Assembly: GCA_017626015.1 (NCBI GenBank)
Contig: JAGAJO010000010.1
Span: 43,075-107,074, forward strand
Reading direction: 5' to 3'
DNA length: 64,000 nucleotides
Source: Ruminococcus sp.
GTDB taxonomy: Bacteria; Bacillota; Clostridia; Oscillospirales; Ruminococcaceae
Shown one piece after another: positions 28,637-36,870 of the stretch; within the stretch, counting starts at the first letter, position 1; every line of letters starts with the position of its first letter. The notes under the pieces are model-generated. The model was given only the letters and a program-made list of their open reading frames with translations. It was not told where the DNA came from and searched no databases. The position numbers were made by a program, and so were the translations under genes.

Positions 28637-28812
28637 ATTCATGTAATATTAAACGCCTGCATTCATAGGATATTTTTTATGTATTTCATGTGAATTTTGC
28701 TGACAACTGCTTTTAAATTACATAGTTCCCACAAAATTGCATAAAATGCACATAGGTCTTCTGAATATAGGACTTTAAATTTATAAGTATGATTACGGAA
28801 GGGAAATTTGCT
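28637..28812 (+). other. long 5' leader of glgA
   Basis: About 170 transcribed bases lie between the promoter and the glgA start. I see no recognisable riboswitch, T-box or intrinsic terminator in it. Weak AT-rich pairings are possible. Together with the preceding terminator and repeat it makes up the 316-base gene-free stretch after dpaB. Confidence 0.4.
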
Positions 28813-30255
28813 ATGAAAAGAGTATTGTTTGCTTCTTCAGAGGTTGTACCGTTTATTAAAACAGGCGGACTTGCGGACGTTGTCGGTTCGCTGCCCAAGT
28901 GTTTTGATAAAAGGTACTACGATGTCAGGGTAATTCTGCCTAAGTACGCCTGCATGGCTCAGAAATGGAAGGATATGCTTAAGTATAAGACCCATTTTTA
29001 TATGGATTTTGCCGGTGAAAGCAGATATGTTGGAATTATGGAAACACAGCTTGACGGCGTAACGTTCTATTTTGTAGATAATGAGCATTATTTCAGCGGA
29101 GAAAAGCCTTATGTAGAGCATCACTGGGATATTGAAAAATTTATGTTCTTTGACAGAGCCGTGCTTTCCGCACTGCCGCTTTTGGATTTCCGCCCCGATA
29201 TTATCCATTGTCACGACTGGCAGACAGGACTTATTCCGGTATATCTTCATGACAGTTTTCAGGGAGGGGAGTTCTTCCGTGGCATAAAGACCGTTATGAC
29301 TATTCATAATCTTAAATTCCAGGGTAACGATAACGCTGAGACCTTTATGGCTCTTTCGGGACTTTCCGGTTATTACATGACCTATGATAAGCTAAAGACC
29401 GGAGTTGACGGAAATATGCTCAAGGGCGGTCTTGTTTACGCTGACGCTATTACTACTGTTTCCGATTCTTATGCCGAAGAGATCAAGACCGAGTTTTACG
29501 GCGAGGGATTGGACGGGCTTATGAGGGCGAGAAAGAACGATCTTCGAGGCATTGTAAACGGCATTGACTATGATGACTACAATCCCGATACCGATAAGAT
29601 GATAGCCTGCAATTACAACAAGGACAATGTTCTGCAAAAGAAAATTGAGAATAAGAGAGCATTGCAGAGAGAGCTTGGTCTTGTTCAGGATGACAATAAA
29701 TTTATGATAGGAGTTGTAAGCCGCCTTACCGACCAGAAGGGCTTTGATCTTATCGCATACATGATGGAAAAAATGTGTCAGCAGGATATGCAGATAGTTG
29801 TTCTTGGAACGGGTGAACAGAAATACGAGGATATGTTCAGATACTTTGCATGGAAATATCCGGATAAGGTTTCCGCAAATATTTATTACAGCGAAGCAAT
29901 GTCACATAAGATCTATGCCGCAAGTGACGCATTCCTCATGCCTTCTTTATTTGAGCCATGCGGACTTTCACAGCTTATGTCGCTGAGATACGGAACACTG
30001 CCTATAGTCCGTGAGACCGGCGGACTCAGGGATACCGTTCAGCCTTTTAATCAGTTTGACGGCAGCGGTACGGGCTTCAGCTTTAAAAACTACAACGCCC
30101 ATGAAATGTACAACACCTTAATGTTTGCTCATTACATCTATGTTGACAGACGAAATGACTGGAACAAGATCATCGATTCTGCCATGAGTAAGGATTTCTC
30201 CTGGCAGGCATCAGCCAGAAAGTATCAGGATATGTACGACTGGCTTATAGGATAA
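28813..30255 (+). CDS. glgA: glycogen synthase (ADP-glucose dependent)
   Basis: GT5 glycogen synthase that extends alpha-1,4-glucan from ADP-glucose. The N-terminal KTGGLADVVGSLP binds the nucleotide sugar; EPCGLSQLMSLRYG and VRETGGLRDTV are the C-terminal family motifs. ATG 28813 has GGAAGGGA eight bases upstream; an earlier ATG (28789) overlaps that site. The length of 480 residues is standard. No glgC or glgB lies next to it, so its partners are elsewhere. Confidence 0.95.
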   Translation: MKRVLFASSEVVPFIKTGGLADVVGSLPKCFDKRYYDVRVILPKYACMAQKWKDMLKYKTHFYMDFAGESRYVGIMETQLDGVTFYFVDNEHYFSGEKPYVEHHWDIEKFMFFDRAVLSALPLLDFRPDIIHCHDWQTGLIPVYLHDSFQGGEFFRGIKTVMTIHNLKFQGNDNAETFMALSGLSGYYMTYDKLKTGVDGNMLKGGLVYADAITTVSDSYAEEIKTEFYGEGLDGLMRARKNDLRGIVNGIDYDDYNPDTDKMIACNYNKDNVLQKKIENKRALQRELGLVQDDNKFMIGVVSRLTDQKGFDLIAYMMEKMCQQDMQIVVLGTGEQKYEDMFRYFAWKYPDKVSANIYYSEAMSHKIYAASDAFLMPSLFEPCGLSQLMSLRYGTLPIVRETGGLRDTVQPFNQFDGSGTGFSFKNYNAHEMYNTLMFAHYIYVDRRNDWNKIIDSAMSKDFSWQASARKYQDMYDWLIG

Positions 30256-30260
30256 ATAAT

Positions 30261-30305
30261 AACAGACGGAATTTCCCGTATCAAGGAAATTCCGTCTGTT
30301 TTTAT
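30261..30305. terminator. bidirectional terminator between glgA and GH5
   Basis: A 16-bp perfect stem (30261-30276 with 30285-30300) with T runs on both strands, separating two convergent genes. Confidence 0.88.
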
Positions 30306-30328
30306 TCTGGTTTAAATTCTGAGTTTTA

Positions 30329-31816
30329 TCAGTCGTTTTTCTTCTTTGAAACAACTATTGCCGCACCTGCTGCTGCGATCACTGCAAATGTAACTGCCGC
30401 TCCGGTGGAGGGATTTGCTGTAGAGGAGTTGGACGCCGCCTTTGATGACGACGAAGCCTTTGAAGAGCTGCTTGAATCAGCCTTACTGCTTGATGAGCTG
30501 GTGCCTTCTGAAGATGAAGTCTCAGAGCTTGACGCTTCTGAAGAACTGCTTTCCGGCATGGAAGAAGAATCGGGAATAACGGGATCGGGGATCGTTACCT
30601 TGGGGATATCATAATCTTCTTCGGCAGAAATGGCTCTTACCATTCCATCGATAATGTCCTGCTGAGTGGTTTCATAAGTATTTCTGTTGAAAACTGCCAG
30701 ACCGTTGTCTCCGTTCCAGCCGTTGTCCCAGTATACGGGAATGCATCCGTTTTCCTTTGCGGATTTTACAACGCATTCAGCCCAGTATCTTCTGAATTCA
30801 TTGTTAGCGCTGTTTCTTCTGCTCTTGTCAACAGAGCCGAATTCGCCGATGATCACCGGATAACCGTTGCTTACAAATTTATCGTTAAGAACGGACATTT
30901 GCTGTTCAAGATAATCCTCCTGTCCCCAGTTGTCTGCTTTTCCGCTTTCCGCATACTGTCCCCACTGGGTTTTAGATGTGTTTGACTCGTTAAGTACAAA
31001 TCCGTAAGGATCGTAATAATGAACGGAAACTGCGATCCTGTTTGAATCCGATTCGCAGAGAGTATCCTCGGGGATCTCAAATCCGTAATCTCCGGCTGTG
31101 TAATTGATATTGGTATTCCAGCCAGGGATCAGGAGCCATCTTTTTGCATTATTTGAACCGGTTCCTCTTACTGTCTCCACAAAGATACGGTTGTAATCAT
31201 TGATGTTATCATAAGCGTAGTCAACAGGATCGTGATATTCTCCGTCAAATTCCTCGTTCATGGATTCAAAAATAAGATGTTCGTCGTAATCCTTGAATCT
31301 GTCGGCAATCTGCGTCCATACGGATCTGTATTTTGCTTTGATCTCAACCTGCTCCTCGTCGGAAGCGTCGCAGAAAAGCCATCCGCCGTCAACAGTGTGA
31401 TAACCGTCTCCGTGCATATTCACAATTACATACATATCGCTTTCTACGCAGTAATCAACGACTTCCTGTACTCTGTCAAGCCAGTCGCTGTCAACAGTGT
31501 AGTCAGGACCATCTCCGATCTTTGAAAGATAGGAAACCGGAAGGCGTATAGAGCTGAAGCCCTGAGCCTTAACGGCGTCGATAAGGTCCTTGGTGATTTT
31601 GGGATTTCCCCAGGCGGTTTCGGAAGGAACTTTATTGGATGACGCTTCCAGCTGATTACCGCAGTTCCAGCCAAGTCCCATAGCCTTTGTGAACTCGGCC
31701 TGATCAAGCTCGTCCCATGTATCAGATTCCTCTGCGCTTATTCCTGCTATTCCTAAGGAACAGGCAAGAACGCAGGCAGCTGCCCCTGAAAATATTTTTC
31801 TGACAATTGCTTTCAT
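30329..31816 (-). CDS. GH5 endoglucanase-like enzyme with NPSTG sorting-like tail
   Basis: Secreted GH5 enzyme (495 residues). Signal peptide about residues 1-28; catalytic barrel about 40-390 with GWNCGNQLEA, acid/base Glu188 (MNEEFD) and nucleophile Glu325 (VIIGEFGS). A low-complexity linker of about 55 residues rich in Ser, with Glu, Ala and Lys, follows. The C terminus is NPSTG, an alanine/valine-rich hydrophobic stretch and SKKKND, the plan of a sortase signal. So the enzyme is probably cell-wall attached. Endoglucanase specificity is inferred. No dockerin or CBM is seen. A palindromic operator-like site lies in the leader. Confidence 0.9.
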   Translation of the reverse strand: MKAIVRKIFSGAAACVLACSLGIAGISAEESDTWDELDQAEFTKAMGLGWNCGNQLEASSNKVPSETAWGNPKITKDLIDAVKAQGFSSIRLPVSYLSKIGDGPDYTVDSDWLDRVQEVVDYCVESDMYVIVNMHGDGYHTVDGGWLFCDASDEEQVEIKAKYRSVWTQIADRFKDYDEHLIFESMNEEFDGEYHDPVDYAYDNINDYNRIFVETVRGTGSNNAKRWLLIPGWNTNINYTAGDYGFEIPEDTLCESDSNRIAVSVHYYDPYGFVLNESNTSKTQWGQYAESGKADNWGQEDYLEQQMSVLNDKFVSNGYPVIIGEFGSVDKSRRNSANNEFRRYWAECVVKSAKENGCIPVYWDNGWNGDNGLAVFNRNTYETTQQDIIDGMVRAISAEEDYDIPKVTIPDPVIPDSSSMPESSSSEASSSETSSSEGTSSSSSKADSSSSSKASSSSKAASNSSTANPSTGAAVTFAVIAAAGAAIVVSKKKND

Positions 31817-31842
31817 TTGGATTCTCTCCTTAAATAAAAAAT

Positions 31843-31860
31843 GATTTAAACGTTTACATC
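31843..31860. promoter_or_regulatory. LacI/CcpA-type operator in the GH5 leader
   Basis: The core TAAACGTTTA is a perfect 10-bp palindrome inside an 18-bp dyad with one mismatched pair. Read on the minus strand as TGTAAACGTTTAAA it differs from the catabolite-responsive consensus at one position. It lies about 25 bases downstream of the predicted start point of the GH5 gene, a place that suits a roadblock repressor. Confidence 0.55.
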
Positions 31861-31887
31861 AAGCAGCAAGGCTGCTATTGCACTTTA

Positions 31888-31916
31888 ATTATAACACATC
31901 AGCGTTCAATTTGCAA
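31888..31916 (-). promoter_or_regulatory. promoter for the NPSTG-tailed GH5 gene
   Basis: On the minus strand: TTGCAA (31911-31916), 17-base spacer, TATAAT (31888-31893) with TG extension. Confidence 0.75.
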
Positions 31917-32036
31917 TAGGTTATTATCATGTTTTTTTATTTGTATACGAATATTCTATAAGGATTTGAACATTTTGTTTGTTTCAGAATAACCTGTATC
32001 AACGTTGAATAAAATTATACCGAGGGGGGACTTGTC

Positions 32037-33218
32037 TTGAAATTAAAAATCGTATCATTTTTGATAGCCATCGTATCGGCAGTTCAAGTTATTATGCCGC
32101 TGAATGCAAAAGCCGACGGCGGAAATTACATTTCTGCCGATACCGTATCTATTGAAAAAATGCTTGAGGAAATTCCTGCCGATGAAATTATTGTTACGGA
32201 ATGTCATACAGGAAAAATACTGTTTGAAAAAAATTCTGTTCAGGAGAGGGAGATCTCTCACCTTACAAAGCTGATGACTTTACTTATTGCAGCCGAAAAG
32301 CTGGAAAGCGGAGAGATAAGTCTTGACGATAAGGTTACTGTTTCGGCTAATGCGAACTCAATGGAGGGTTCTCAGATATGGCTTGATAAAGGAGAAAAGA
32401 TACGTCTGGAGGAGCTTATCAAGTCTATATCTATCGGTAACGCCAACGATGCCTGCGTTGCGCTGGCAGAACATATTTCCGGAAGCGAAAAGGACTTTAC
32501 GGATGAAATGAACAGTAAGGCAAAATTACTTGACATGGCTGGTACGCATTTTGCAGACTGCACAGGAATGAGCGATCAAAGCAGATCGAACGCCGCAGAT
32601 ATGGCTCTGCTTGCCGCAGAGATTGTCAAGTACAAAAGCCTTGCAGGATATTTGACCGTATGGAGAGACTTTGTGCGTGACGGGAAAGCGGAGCTGGTCA
32701 GCCAGAACAGGCTTGTAAGGACATACAACGGGATCACAGGTATGAAAGCTTGCTCGTCAAGATCGGCAGGAGAATGTTCGGTTGTGACTGCTGAAAAAAA
32801 CGGTATGTGCATATGCGTTGTCATTCTTGGCTGCGAATCCTCGGAAGCCAGAGAATCGGCAAGTAAAAAGCTCCTTGACATGAGCTTTGATGCGTTTCAA
32901 ATATATTCTCCCGAGATAGCAAAGGATATGCTTAAAGATATTCCCGTTACAGGTGGAGAATATCACAAAATAAAGGTCGAATTCGGGACAATAACTCCTG
33001 TGATAATACCAAGAGGATCATATAACTTGGTTGAAGTTCGCTTTGAGAAAAAAGAAGAGATCGCAGCTCCGGTCAAGAAAAATGAAACTGTAGGAAAACT
33101 CAGCTGTGTTCTTAATAATGAAACGATCCTTAAGACAGAACTCAGATCAGCCGAAAGCGTTAAAAAAATGAATTTCAAATTTGGCTTTTTAAAACTTTTG
33201 TATAATTTGATAGGATAA
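32037..33218 (+). CDS. PBP5/DacF-like protein lacking all catalytic motifs
   Basis: Overall fold and length (393 residues) are those of a D-alanyl-D-alanine carboxypeptidase: signal peptide (about 1-26), penicillin-binding domain, C-terminal domain and a final amphipathic helix (FKFGFLKLLYNLIG). But the active-site serine motif SxxK reads HLTK (His75 in place of Ser), SxN reads NAN (135-137) and KTG reads KAC (237-239). The rest of the domain, such as NDACVALAEHISGSE, is well kept and the frame is intact, so this looks like a preserved pseudoenzyme rather than decay. TTG start after GAGGGGGG. Confidence 0.85.
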   Translation: MKLKIVSFLIAIVSAVQVIMPLNAKADGGNYISADTVSIEKMLEEIPADEIIVTECHTGKILFEKNSVQEREISHLTKLMTLLIAAEKLESGEISLDDKVTVSANANSMEGSQIWLDKGEKIRLEELIKSISIGNANDACVALAEHISGSEKDFTDEMNSKAKLLDMAGTHFADCTGMSDQSRSNAADMALLAAEIVKYKSLAGYLTVWRDFVRDGKAELVSQNRLVRTYNGITGMKACSSRSAGECSVVTAEKNGMCICVVILGCESSEARESASKKLLDMSFDAFQIYSPEIAKDMLKDIPVTGGEYHKIKVEFGTITPVIIPRGSYNLVEVRFEKKEEIAAPVKKNETVGKLSCVLNNETILKTELRSAESVKKMNFKFGFLKLLYNLIG

Positions 33219-33272
33219 GCATTGCGATTGTTGTAAAAAATGCACAAAAGTGACAAGTCGGAAGGAAATCTC

Positions 33273-33301
33273 TTGCAAAGTCCGAAAAAATATTGTATAA
33301 T
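33273..33301 (+). promoter_or_regulatory. promoter for pgi
   Basis: TTGCAA (33273-33278), 17-base spacer, TATAAT (33296-33301), 33 bases before the GTG start. Confidence 0.7.
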
Positions 33302-33333
33302 AAAATAAATAATCGGGAAAGGATTGAAATACA

Positions 33334-34665
33334 GTGTCTGTTACGTTAAGAACTAATTATTTATCAAATTTTATAAGCGAGCATGAGTATAAGGCTATGG
33401 CTCCTGCCGTTACTGCCGCTCATAATACTCTTGTTGCAAAAAACGGTCTCGGAAATGATTTTCTGGGCTGGGTTGACCTTCCTGTCAATTATGATAAGGA
33501 GGAGTTTGCGAGAATAAAAGCTGCTGCCGAAAGGATCAAGTCCAAAGCGGATGTTCTTGTTGTCATCGGCATAGGCGGTTCCTACCTCGGAGCAAGAGCC
33601 GCTATCGAGCTTCTTAAATCGCCTTATTACAATAATCTTAAGAAGGATACGCCCGACATTTATTTTGTCGGCAACAATATCAGCCCTACATATCTTAATG
33701 AAATTCTTTCGATCTGTGAGGGAAAAGATATCTGTGTCAACGTAATTTCAAAATCCGGTACTACTACCGAGCCTGCGCTTGCTTTCAGAGTTTTCAAAAA
33801 GCTTCTGGAGGACAAATACGGCAAGGAGGAGGCGAAGGAGAGGATCTTTGCAACTACCGACAAGTCCAAGGGTACTCTTAAGGAGCTTTCTGATGAAATG
33901 GGTTATGAGACGTTTGTTGTTCCGGACGACGTAGGCGGAAGATTTTCCGTACTTACAGCTGTCGGACTGCTTCCTATAGCCGTTGCAGGCTGCGATATTG
34001 ACGCAATTATGAATGGTGCGGCTTCGGCTATGAGGAAATATTCCGAGGATGACGGAAACGACTGTTATAAATATGCTGCGATCAGAAATATCCTTTACAG
34101 AAAGGGTATGAAGGTCGAAATGCTCGTTTCCTACGATCCTTCATTTACTTTGATGGGCGAGTGGTTCAAGCAGCTTTTCGGAGAGAGCGAAGGCAAGGAC
34201 GGAAAGGGAATTTTCCCGTCTTCGGCAACATTCTCTACGGATCTTCACTCATTGGGTCAGTTTATTCAGGACGGTTCAAACATTATTTTTGAAACAGTTA
34301 TGAACATCAAGGAACCAAAGCAGGATTTCTTCCTCGAGTCTGATCCCGAGAACAGAGACGGACTAAATTTCCTTGCAAATCAGAATATGTCGGTAGTCAA
34401 CCGTAAAGCTTTCGAGGGTACGATACTGGCTCACACAGAGGGCGGCGTTCCCAATATCGTTCTTGATGTGGACAGGCTTGACGAGGAAAATTTCGGAGAA
34501 ATGGTTTATTTCTTTGAAAAAGCCTGTGCTGTTTCCGGCTATATGCTGGGTGTAAATCCCTTTAATCAGCCGGGAGTTGAAAGCTACAAAAAGAATATGT
34601 TTGCGCTTTTAGGAAAACCGGGATATGAAGCGCAGAAAGCTGAGCTCGAGGCAAAGCTTGGCTGA
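33334..34665 (+). CDS. pgi: glucose-6-phosphate isomerase
   Basis: Interconverts glucose-6-phosphate and fructose-6-phosphate. [32 protein letters not shown] and the late [20 protein letters not shown] are diagnostic. At 443 residues it is the short bacterial form. The start is GTG with GAAAGGA upstream. It links glycolysis to glycogen made by the nearby glgA and to UDP-sugar supply. Confidence 0.95.
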   Translation: MSVTLRTNYLSNFISEHEYKAMAPAVTAAHNTLVAKNGLGNDFLGWVDLPVNYDKEEFARIKAAAERIKSKADVLVVIGIGGSYLGARAAIELLKSPYYNNLKKDTPDIYFVGNNISPTYLNEILSICEGKDICVNVISKSGTTTEPALAFRVFKKLLEDKYGKEEAKERIFATTDKSKGTLKELSDEMGYETFVVPDDVGGRFSVLTAVGLLPIAVAGCDIDAIMNGAASAMRKYSEDDGNDCYKYAAIRNILYRKGMKVEMLVSYDPSFTLMGEWFKQLFGESEGKDGKGIFPSSATFSTDLHSLGQFIQDGSNIIFETVMNIKEPKQDFFLESDPENRDGLNFLANQNMSVVNRKAFEGTILAHTEGGVPNIVLDVDRLDEENFGEMVYFFEKACAVSGYMLGVNPFNQPGVESYKKNMFALLGKPGYEAQKAELEAKLG

Positions 34666-34763
34666 TATTCCGGGAAAATCAAGGAAAACAGAGCCTCCGG
34701 CTCGTTTTGCACAGCCGGTACCGCTCTTAAAATATATGCTTTATAGCAGAACGGAGAGGTTTT

Positions 34764-35168
34764 ATGATTAATTTAATTCCAGGAAAAAAAGGTACGGGCA
34801 AGACTAAGATTCTTGTTGACGCTATTAAAAAGGCTGCTGAAAAGGCAACAGGCAATGTTGTTTGCATCGAAAGAGGAATGCAGCTCACATACGATCTGCC
34901 CCACAACGTAAGACTTGCTGATGCAGAGGCATACGGAATCACAAGCTATGACGCTTTCTACGGCTTTGTTGCTGGACTTCTTGCAGGAAATTATGACATT
35001 CAGGAGGTCTTTGTTGATGGTATCCTTAAGATCGGCGGAAGAGATTATGATGAATTCGGAGCTATGATCGAAAAGCTTGCTGTTCTTGCAAAGGACATTA
35101 ACATCGTATTTACCGTATCAGCCGCCCCTGAGGAGCTTCCTGCGAAAGTAAAGGCATTTATAAAGTAA
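34764..35168 (+). CDS. small P-loop NTPase-like protein
   Basis: A 134-residue soluble protein that begins with a Walker A motif, GKKGTGKTK, at residues 7-15. A possible Walker B-like strand (EVFVDGI) lies in the middle. It resembles small conserved Firmicute proteins of unknown function; no target can be named. GGAGAGG precedes the ATG. It lies about 100 bases after pgi and may be read through from it. Confidence 0.68.
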   Translation: MINLIPGKKGTGKTKILVDAIKKAAEKATGNVVCIERGMQLTYDLPHNVRLADAEAYGITSYDAFYGFVAGLLAGNYDIQEVFVDGILKIGGRDYDEFGAMIEKLAVLAKDINIVFTVSAAPEELPAKVKAFIK

Positions 35169-35181
35169 TGCAAAAAAACTA

Positions 35182-35210
35182 TTGACAAATTCTTATTTTC
35201 GGTTTATAAT
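35182..35210 (+). promoter_or_regulatory. promoter for yceD-rpmF
   Basis: TTGACA (35182-35187), 17-base spacer, TATAAT (35205-35210). Near-consensus, fitting ribosomal protein supply. Confidence 0.8.
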
Positions 35211-35236
35211 GGAATTTGTGATGTTTGAGGTGTAAT

Positions 35237-35686
35237 ATGAAAATACAACTGAAGGAACTCTTTGATATAGTAGGCGAGGCTAAAAAGATCGACTATGAGA
35301 TCGACGGAGCCGTGCTTGGAGAGTATTCGTCGTATTCTTTTGCAGCACCGATAGCAGTCAAGGGTCTGGCTGAAAACCGTGCAGGCGTTGTTACGCTGAA
35401 AATAAACGTTTCATCGACTATGAACCTTGTCTGCGACAGATGTCTTGACGAGTTCACCAGAGATTACGTTTTTTCCTTCGAGCATACTCTTGTCAGAAGC
35501 GTAAGCGGAGACAATGATGAATATGTCGTATGTAAAAACAATATTTTAGATTTGGACGAATTGGTCATGTCTGATTTTATCCTTCAGCTCCCTACAAAAA
35601 TACTTTGCAGGGAGGAGTGCAGAGGCTTATGCAGCATCTGCGGACAAAATCTGAACAAGGGCAGCTGTGAATGCTCCGGAGAGTGA
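35237..35686 (+). CDS. YceD/DUF177 family protein
   Basis: DUF177 protein (149 residues) linked by gene order and by published work on homologues to 23S rRNA accumulation. CDRCLDEF in the middle and CRGLCSICGQNLN near the end carry the cysteines of the family. ATG 35237 follows GAGGTG; an upstream TTG at 35225 overlaps the ribosome site. rpmF lies 57 bases downstream, the usual neighbour. Confidence 0.9.
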   Translation: MKIQLKELFDIVGEAKKIDYEIDGAVLGEYSSYSFAAPIAVKGLAENRAGVVTLKINVSSTMNLVCDRCLDEFTRDYVFSFEHTLVRSVSGDNDEYVVCKNNILDLDELVMSDFILQLPTKILCREECRGLCSICGQNLNKGSCECSGE

Positions 35687-35743
35687 TTTTCGGGGATTAT
35701 CAACAAAAAGGTTGTTTACTATTACCGAAGAGGAGGTGCCAGA

Positions 35744-35926
35744 ATGGCAGTACCAAAGAGAAAAGTATCCAAAGCCAGACGTGACAAGAGACGTTCGGCT
35801 GTATGGAAGCTTAACGCACCTGCACTGTGTAAGTGTTCTAACTGCGGTGAACTTACTTCACCTCACAGAGTTTGCAAGAATTGCGGATATTATAAGGGCG
35901 TAGAAGTTATCAAGAAGGAAGCTTGA
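35744..35926 (+). CDS. rpmF: 50S ribosomal protein L32
   Basis: A 60-residue basic protein starting AVPKRKVSKARRDKRR with a zinc ribbon CSNC...CKNC, as in the cysteine-containing form of L32. A strong GAGGAGGTG site precedes the ATG. Confidence 0.96.
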   Translation: MAVPKRKVSKARRDKRRSAVWKLNAPALCKCSNCGELTSPHRVCKNCGYYKGVEVIKKEA

Positions 35927-35952
35927 TGTTTTCGCTTTTATGCGCCTGTCTG

Positions 35953-35985
35953 AAGCAGAGGAGGATCAGCCTTCTCTGCTTTTTA
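35953..35985 (+). terminator. terminator after rpmF
   Basis: The stem 35953-35964 with 35970-35981 contains one G-U pair and has a five-base loop. TTTTATTTTG follows. Confidence 0.82.
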
Positions 35986-36042
35986 TTTTGCATGATATCG
36001 GAGCTTTTTCCGGATTAAAAGGTTACAAAGTTAAAATATCTA

Positions 36043-36071
36043 TTGATTTTTTCGTTTCTGTGTGATATAAT
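36043..36071 (+). promoter_or_regulatory. promoter for the RNHCP gene
   Basis: TTGATT (36043-36048), 17-base spacer, TATAAT (36066-36071) with TG extension. It implies a leader of about 240 bases. Confidence 0.75.
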
Positions 36072-36198
36072 GTTTATAATAAATTGAATTTTCTGACTGC
36101 GAATATACCTGTAAGGTCGTATTCCGTTGGCGACGATTTATAATTTTCAGAACGATCCGTCAATCGGATCAAAAAATATAGTTTAAGGAGATTGCTGT

Positions 36199-36234
36199 TT
36201 GAAGAAGAACAACGCTTTTGTGATTGTAAGCTGA
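36199..36234 (+). CDS. possible 11-residue leader peptide
   Basis: AAGGAG is followed by eight bases and a TTG that opens MKKNNAFVIVS and a TGA. It ends two bases before a stable stem-loop in the leader of the RNHCP gene. Ribosome-site quality and position suggest an upstream ORF that could control translation, but the evidence is only positional, and a second overlapping frame from TTG 36192 also exists. Confidence 0.3.
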   Translation: MKKNNAFVIVS

Positions 36235-36235
36235 C

Positions 36236-36275
36236 CGGGAGGTTTGCGTTACAATAATCACACACAAGCCTCCCG
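36236..36275 (+). promoter_or_regulatory. leader hairpin upstream of the RNHCP gene
   Basis: CGGGAGGTTT (36236-36245) pairs with AAGCCTCCCG (36266-36275), one G-U pair, 20-base loop. No T tract follows, so it is not a terminator. A second weaker stem spans about 36276-36300, and the real AGGAGG site comes right after. With 35986-36198, which holds a promoter and a GATCCG/CGGATC stem only, this accounts for the gene-free stretch. Confidence 0.45.
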
Positions 36276-36318
36276 TAGCATCAGGATCATGTTGATACTA
36301 TCAGGAGGTCTTACAATA

Positions 36319-36744
36319 ATGAATAGGGAAAATAAACGAAAAACATTTGAAAAAGGTTACTATAAAACTCATGCCTGCAATGATAGCTTTACATGCAGGG
36401 TCTGCGGCAGACCCGTTGTACCTGAGGGTGCGGGCAGCAATCACAGAAATCATTGTCCGAATTGCCTGATCAGCTTGCATGTAGATATTGAACCCGGCGA
36501 TCGTGCGTCGGATTGCGGCGGTCGTATGGATCCAATCTCCGTATGGGTAAGGAAAAACGGTGAATGGGCGATAATTCATAGATGCAGGAGATGTGGTGCG
36601 TTGAGCTCAAACCGTGTCGCAGCAGACGATAATCCGATAAAGCTTATGTCTATTGCAATGAAACCTCTTGCCAGTCCTCCTTTTCCGATTGAAAGGATCG
36701 AGGAAATGACAAAGCTTATGGGCGGTGACGGTCGTATAGAATAA
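36319..36744 (+). CDS. RNHCP-domain zinc-ribbon protein
   Basis: A 141-residue protein with two CxxC pairs. The family name motif is visible as NHCPNCLISLHVD, then PGDRAS, CGGRMDPI and IIHRCRRCG with NRVAADDN. RNHCP proteins are widespread and of unknown function, probably nucleic-acid or zinc binding. The ATG at 36319 has AGGAGG upstream; the frame is open further up through the leader hairpin without a usable start. Confidence 0.88.
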   Translation: MNRENKRKTFEKGYYKTHACNDSFTCRVCGRPVVPEGAGSNHRNHCPNCLISLHVDIEPGDRASDCGGRMDPISVWVRKNGEWAIIHRCRRCGALSSNRVAADDNPIKLMSIAMKPLASPPFPIERIEEMTKLMGGDGRIE

Positions 36745-36812
36745 AAAAAGTGACCTTTTTAAATTATGCGATCGGAAATCATCAAAAGGAAAATATTTTT
36801 TGTCTTTGCCTA

Positions 36813-36841
36813 TTGTAAAAATCAAAATTATATGTTATAAT
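36813..36841 (+). promoter_or_regulatory. promoter for the NfeD-SPFH pair
   Basis: TTGTAA (36813-36818), 17-base spacer, TATAAT (36836-36841) with TG extension, 30 bases before the ATG. Confidence 0.78.
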
Positions 36842-36870
36842 AGCCTTGCAGAAAGAGGGGAGATGATTTT

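Noticed and set aside
30405-30614. Plus-strand acidic frame opposite the Ser-rich linker
   Set aside because: It is the complement of a repetitive Ser-codon linker, which naturally reads as Asp/Glu-rich sequence; no start signals.
34680-34720. Terminator after pgi
   Set aside because: Only a 5-bp GAGCC/GGCTC stem with GTTTT; too weak to claim.
36192-36255. 21-codon frame from TTG 36192 in the RNHCP leader
   Set aside because: Its start is only a base or two after AAGGAG, too close for initiation; the TTG at 36199 is better placed.
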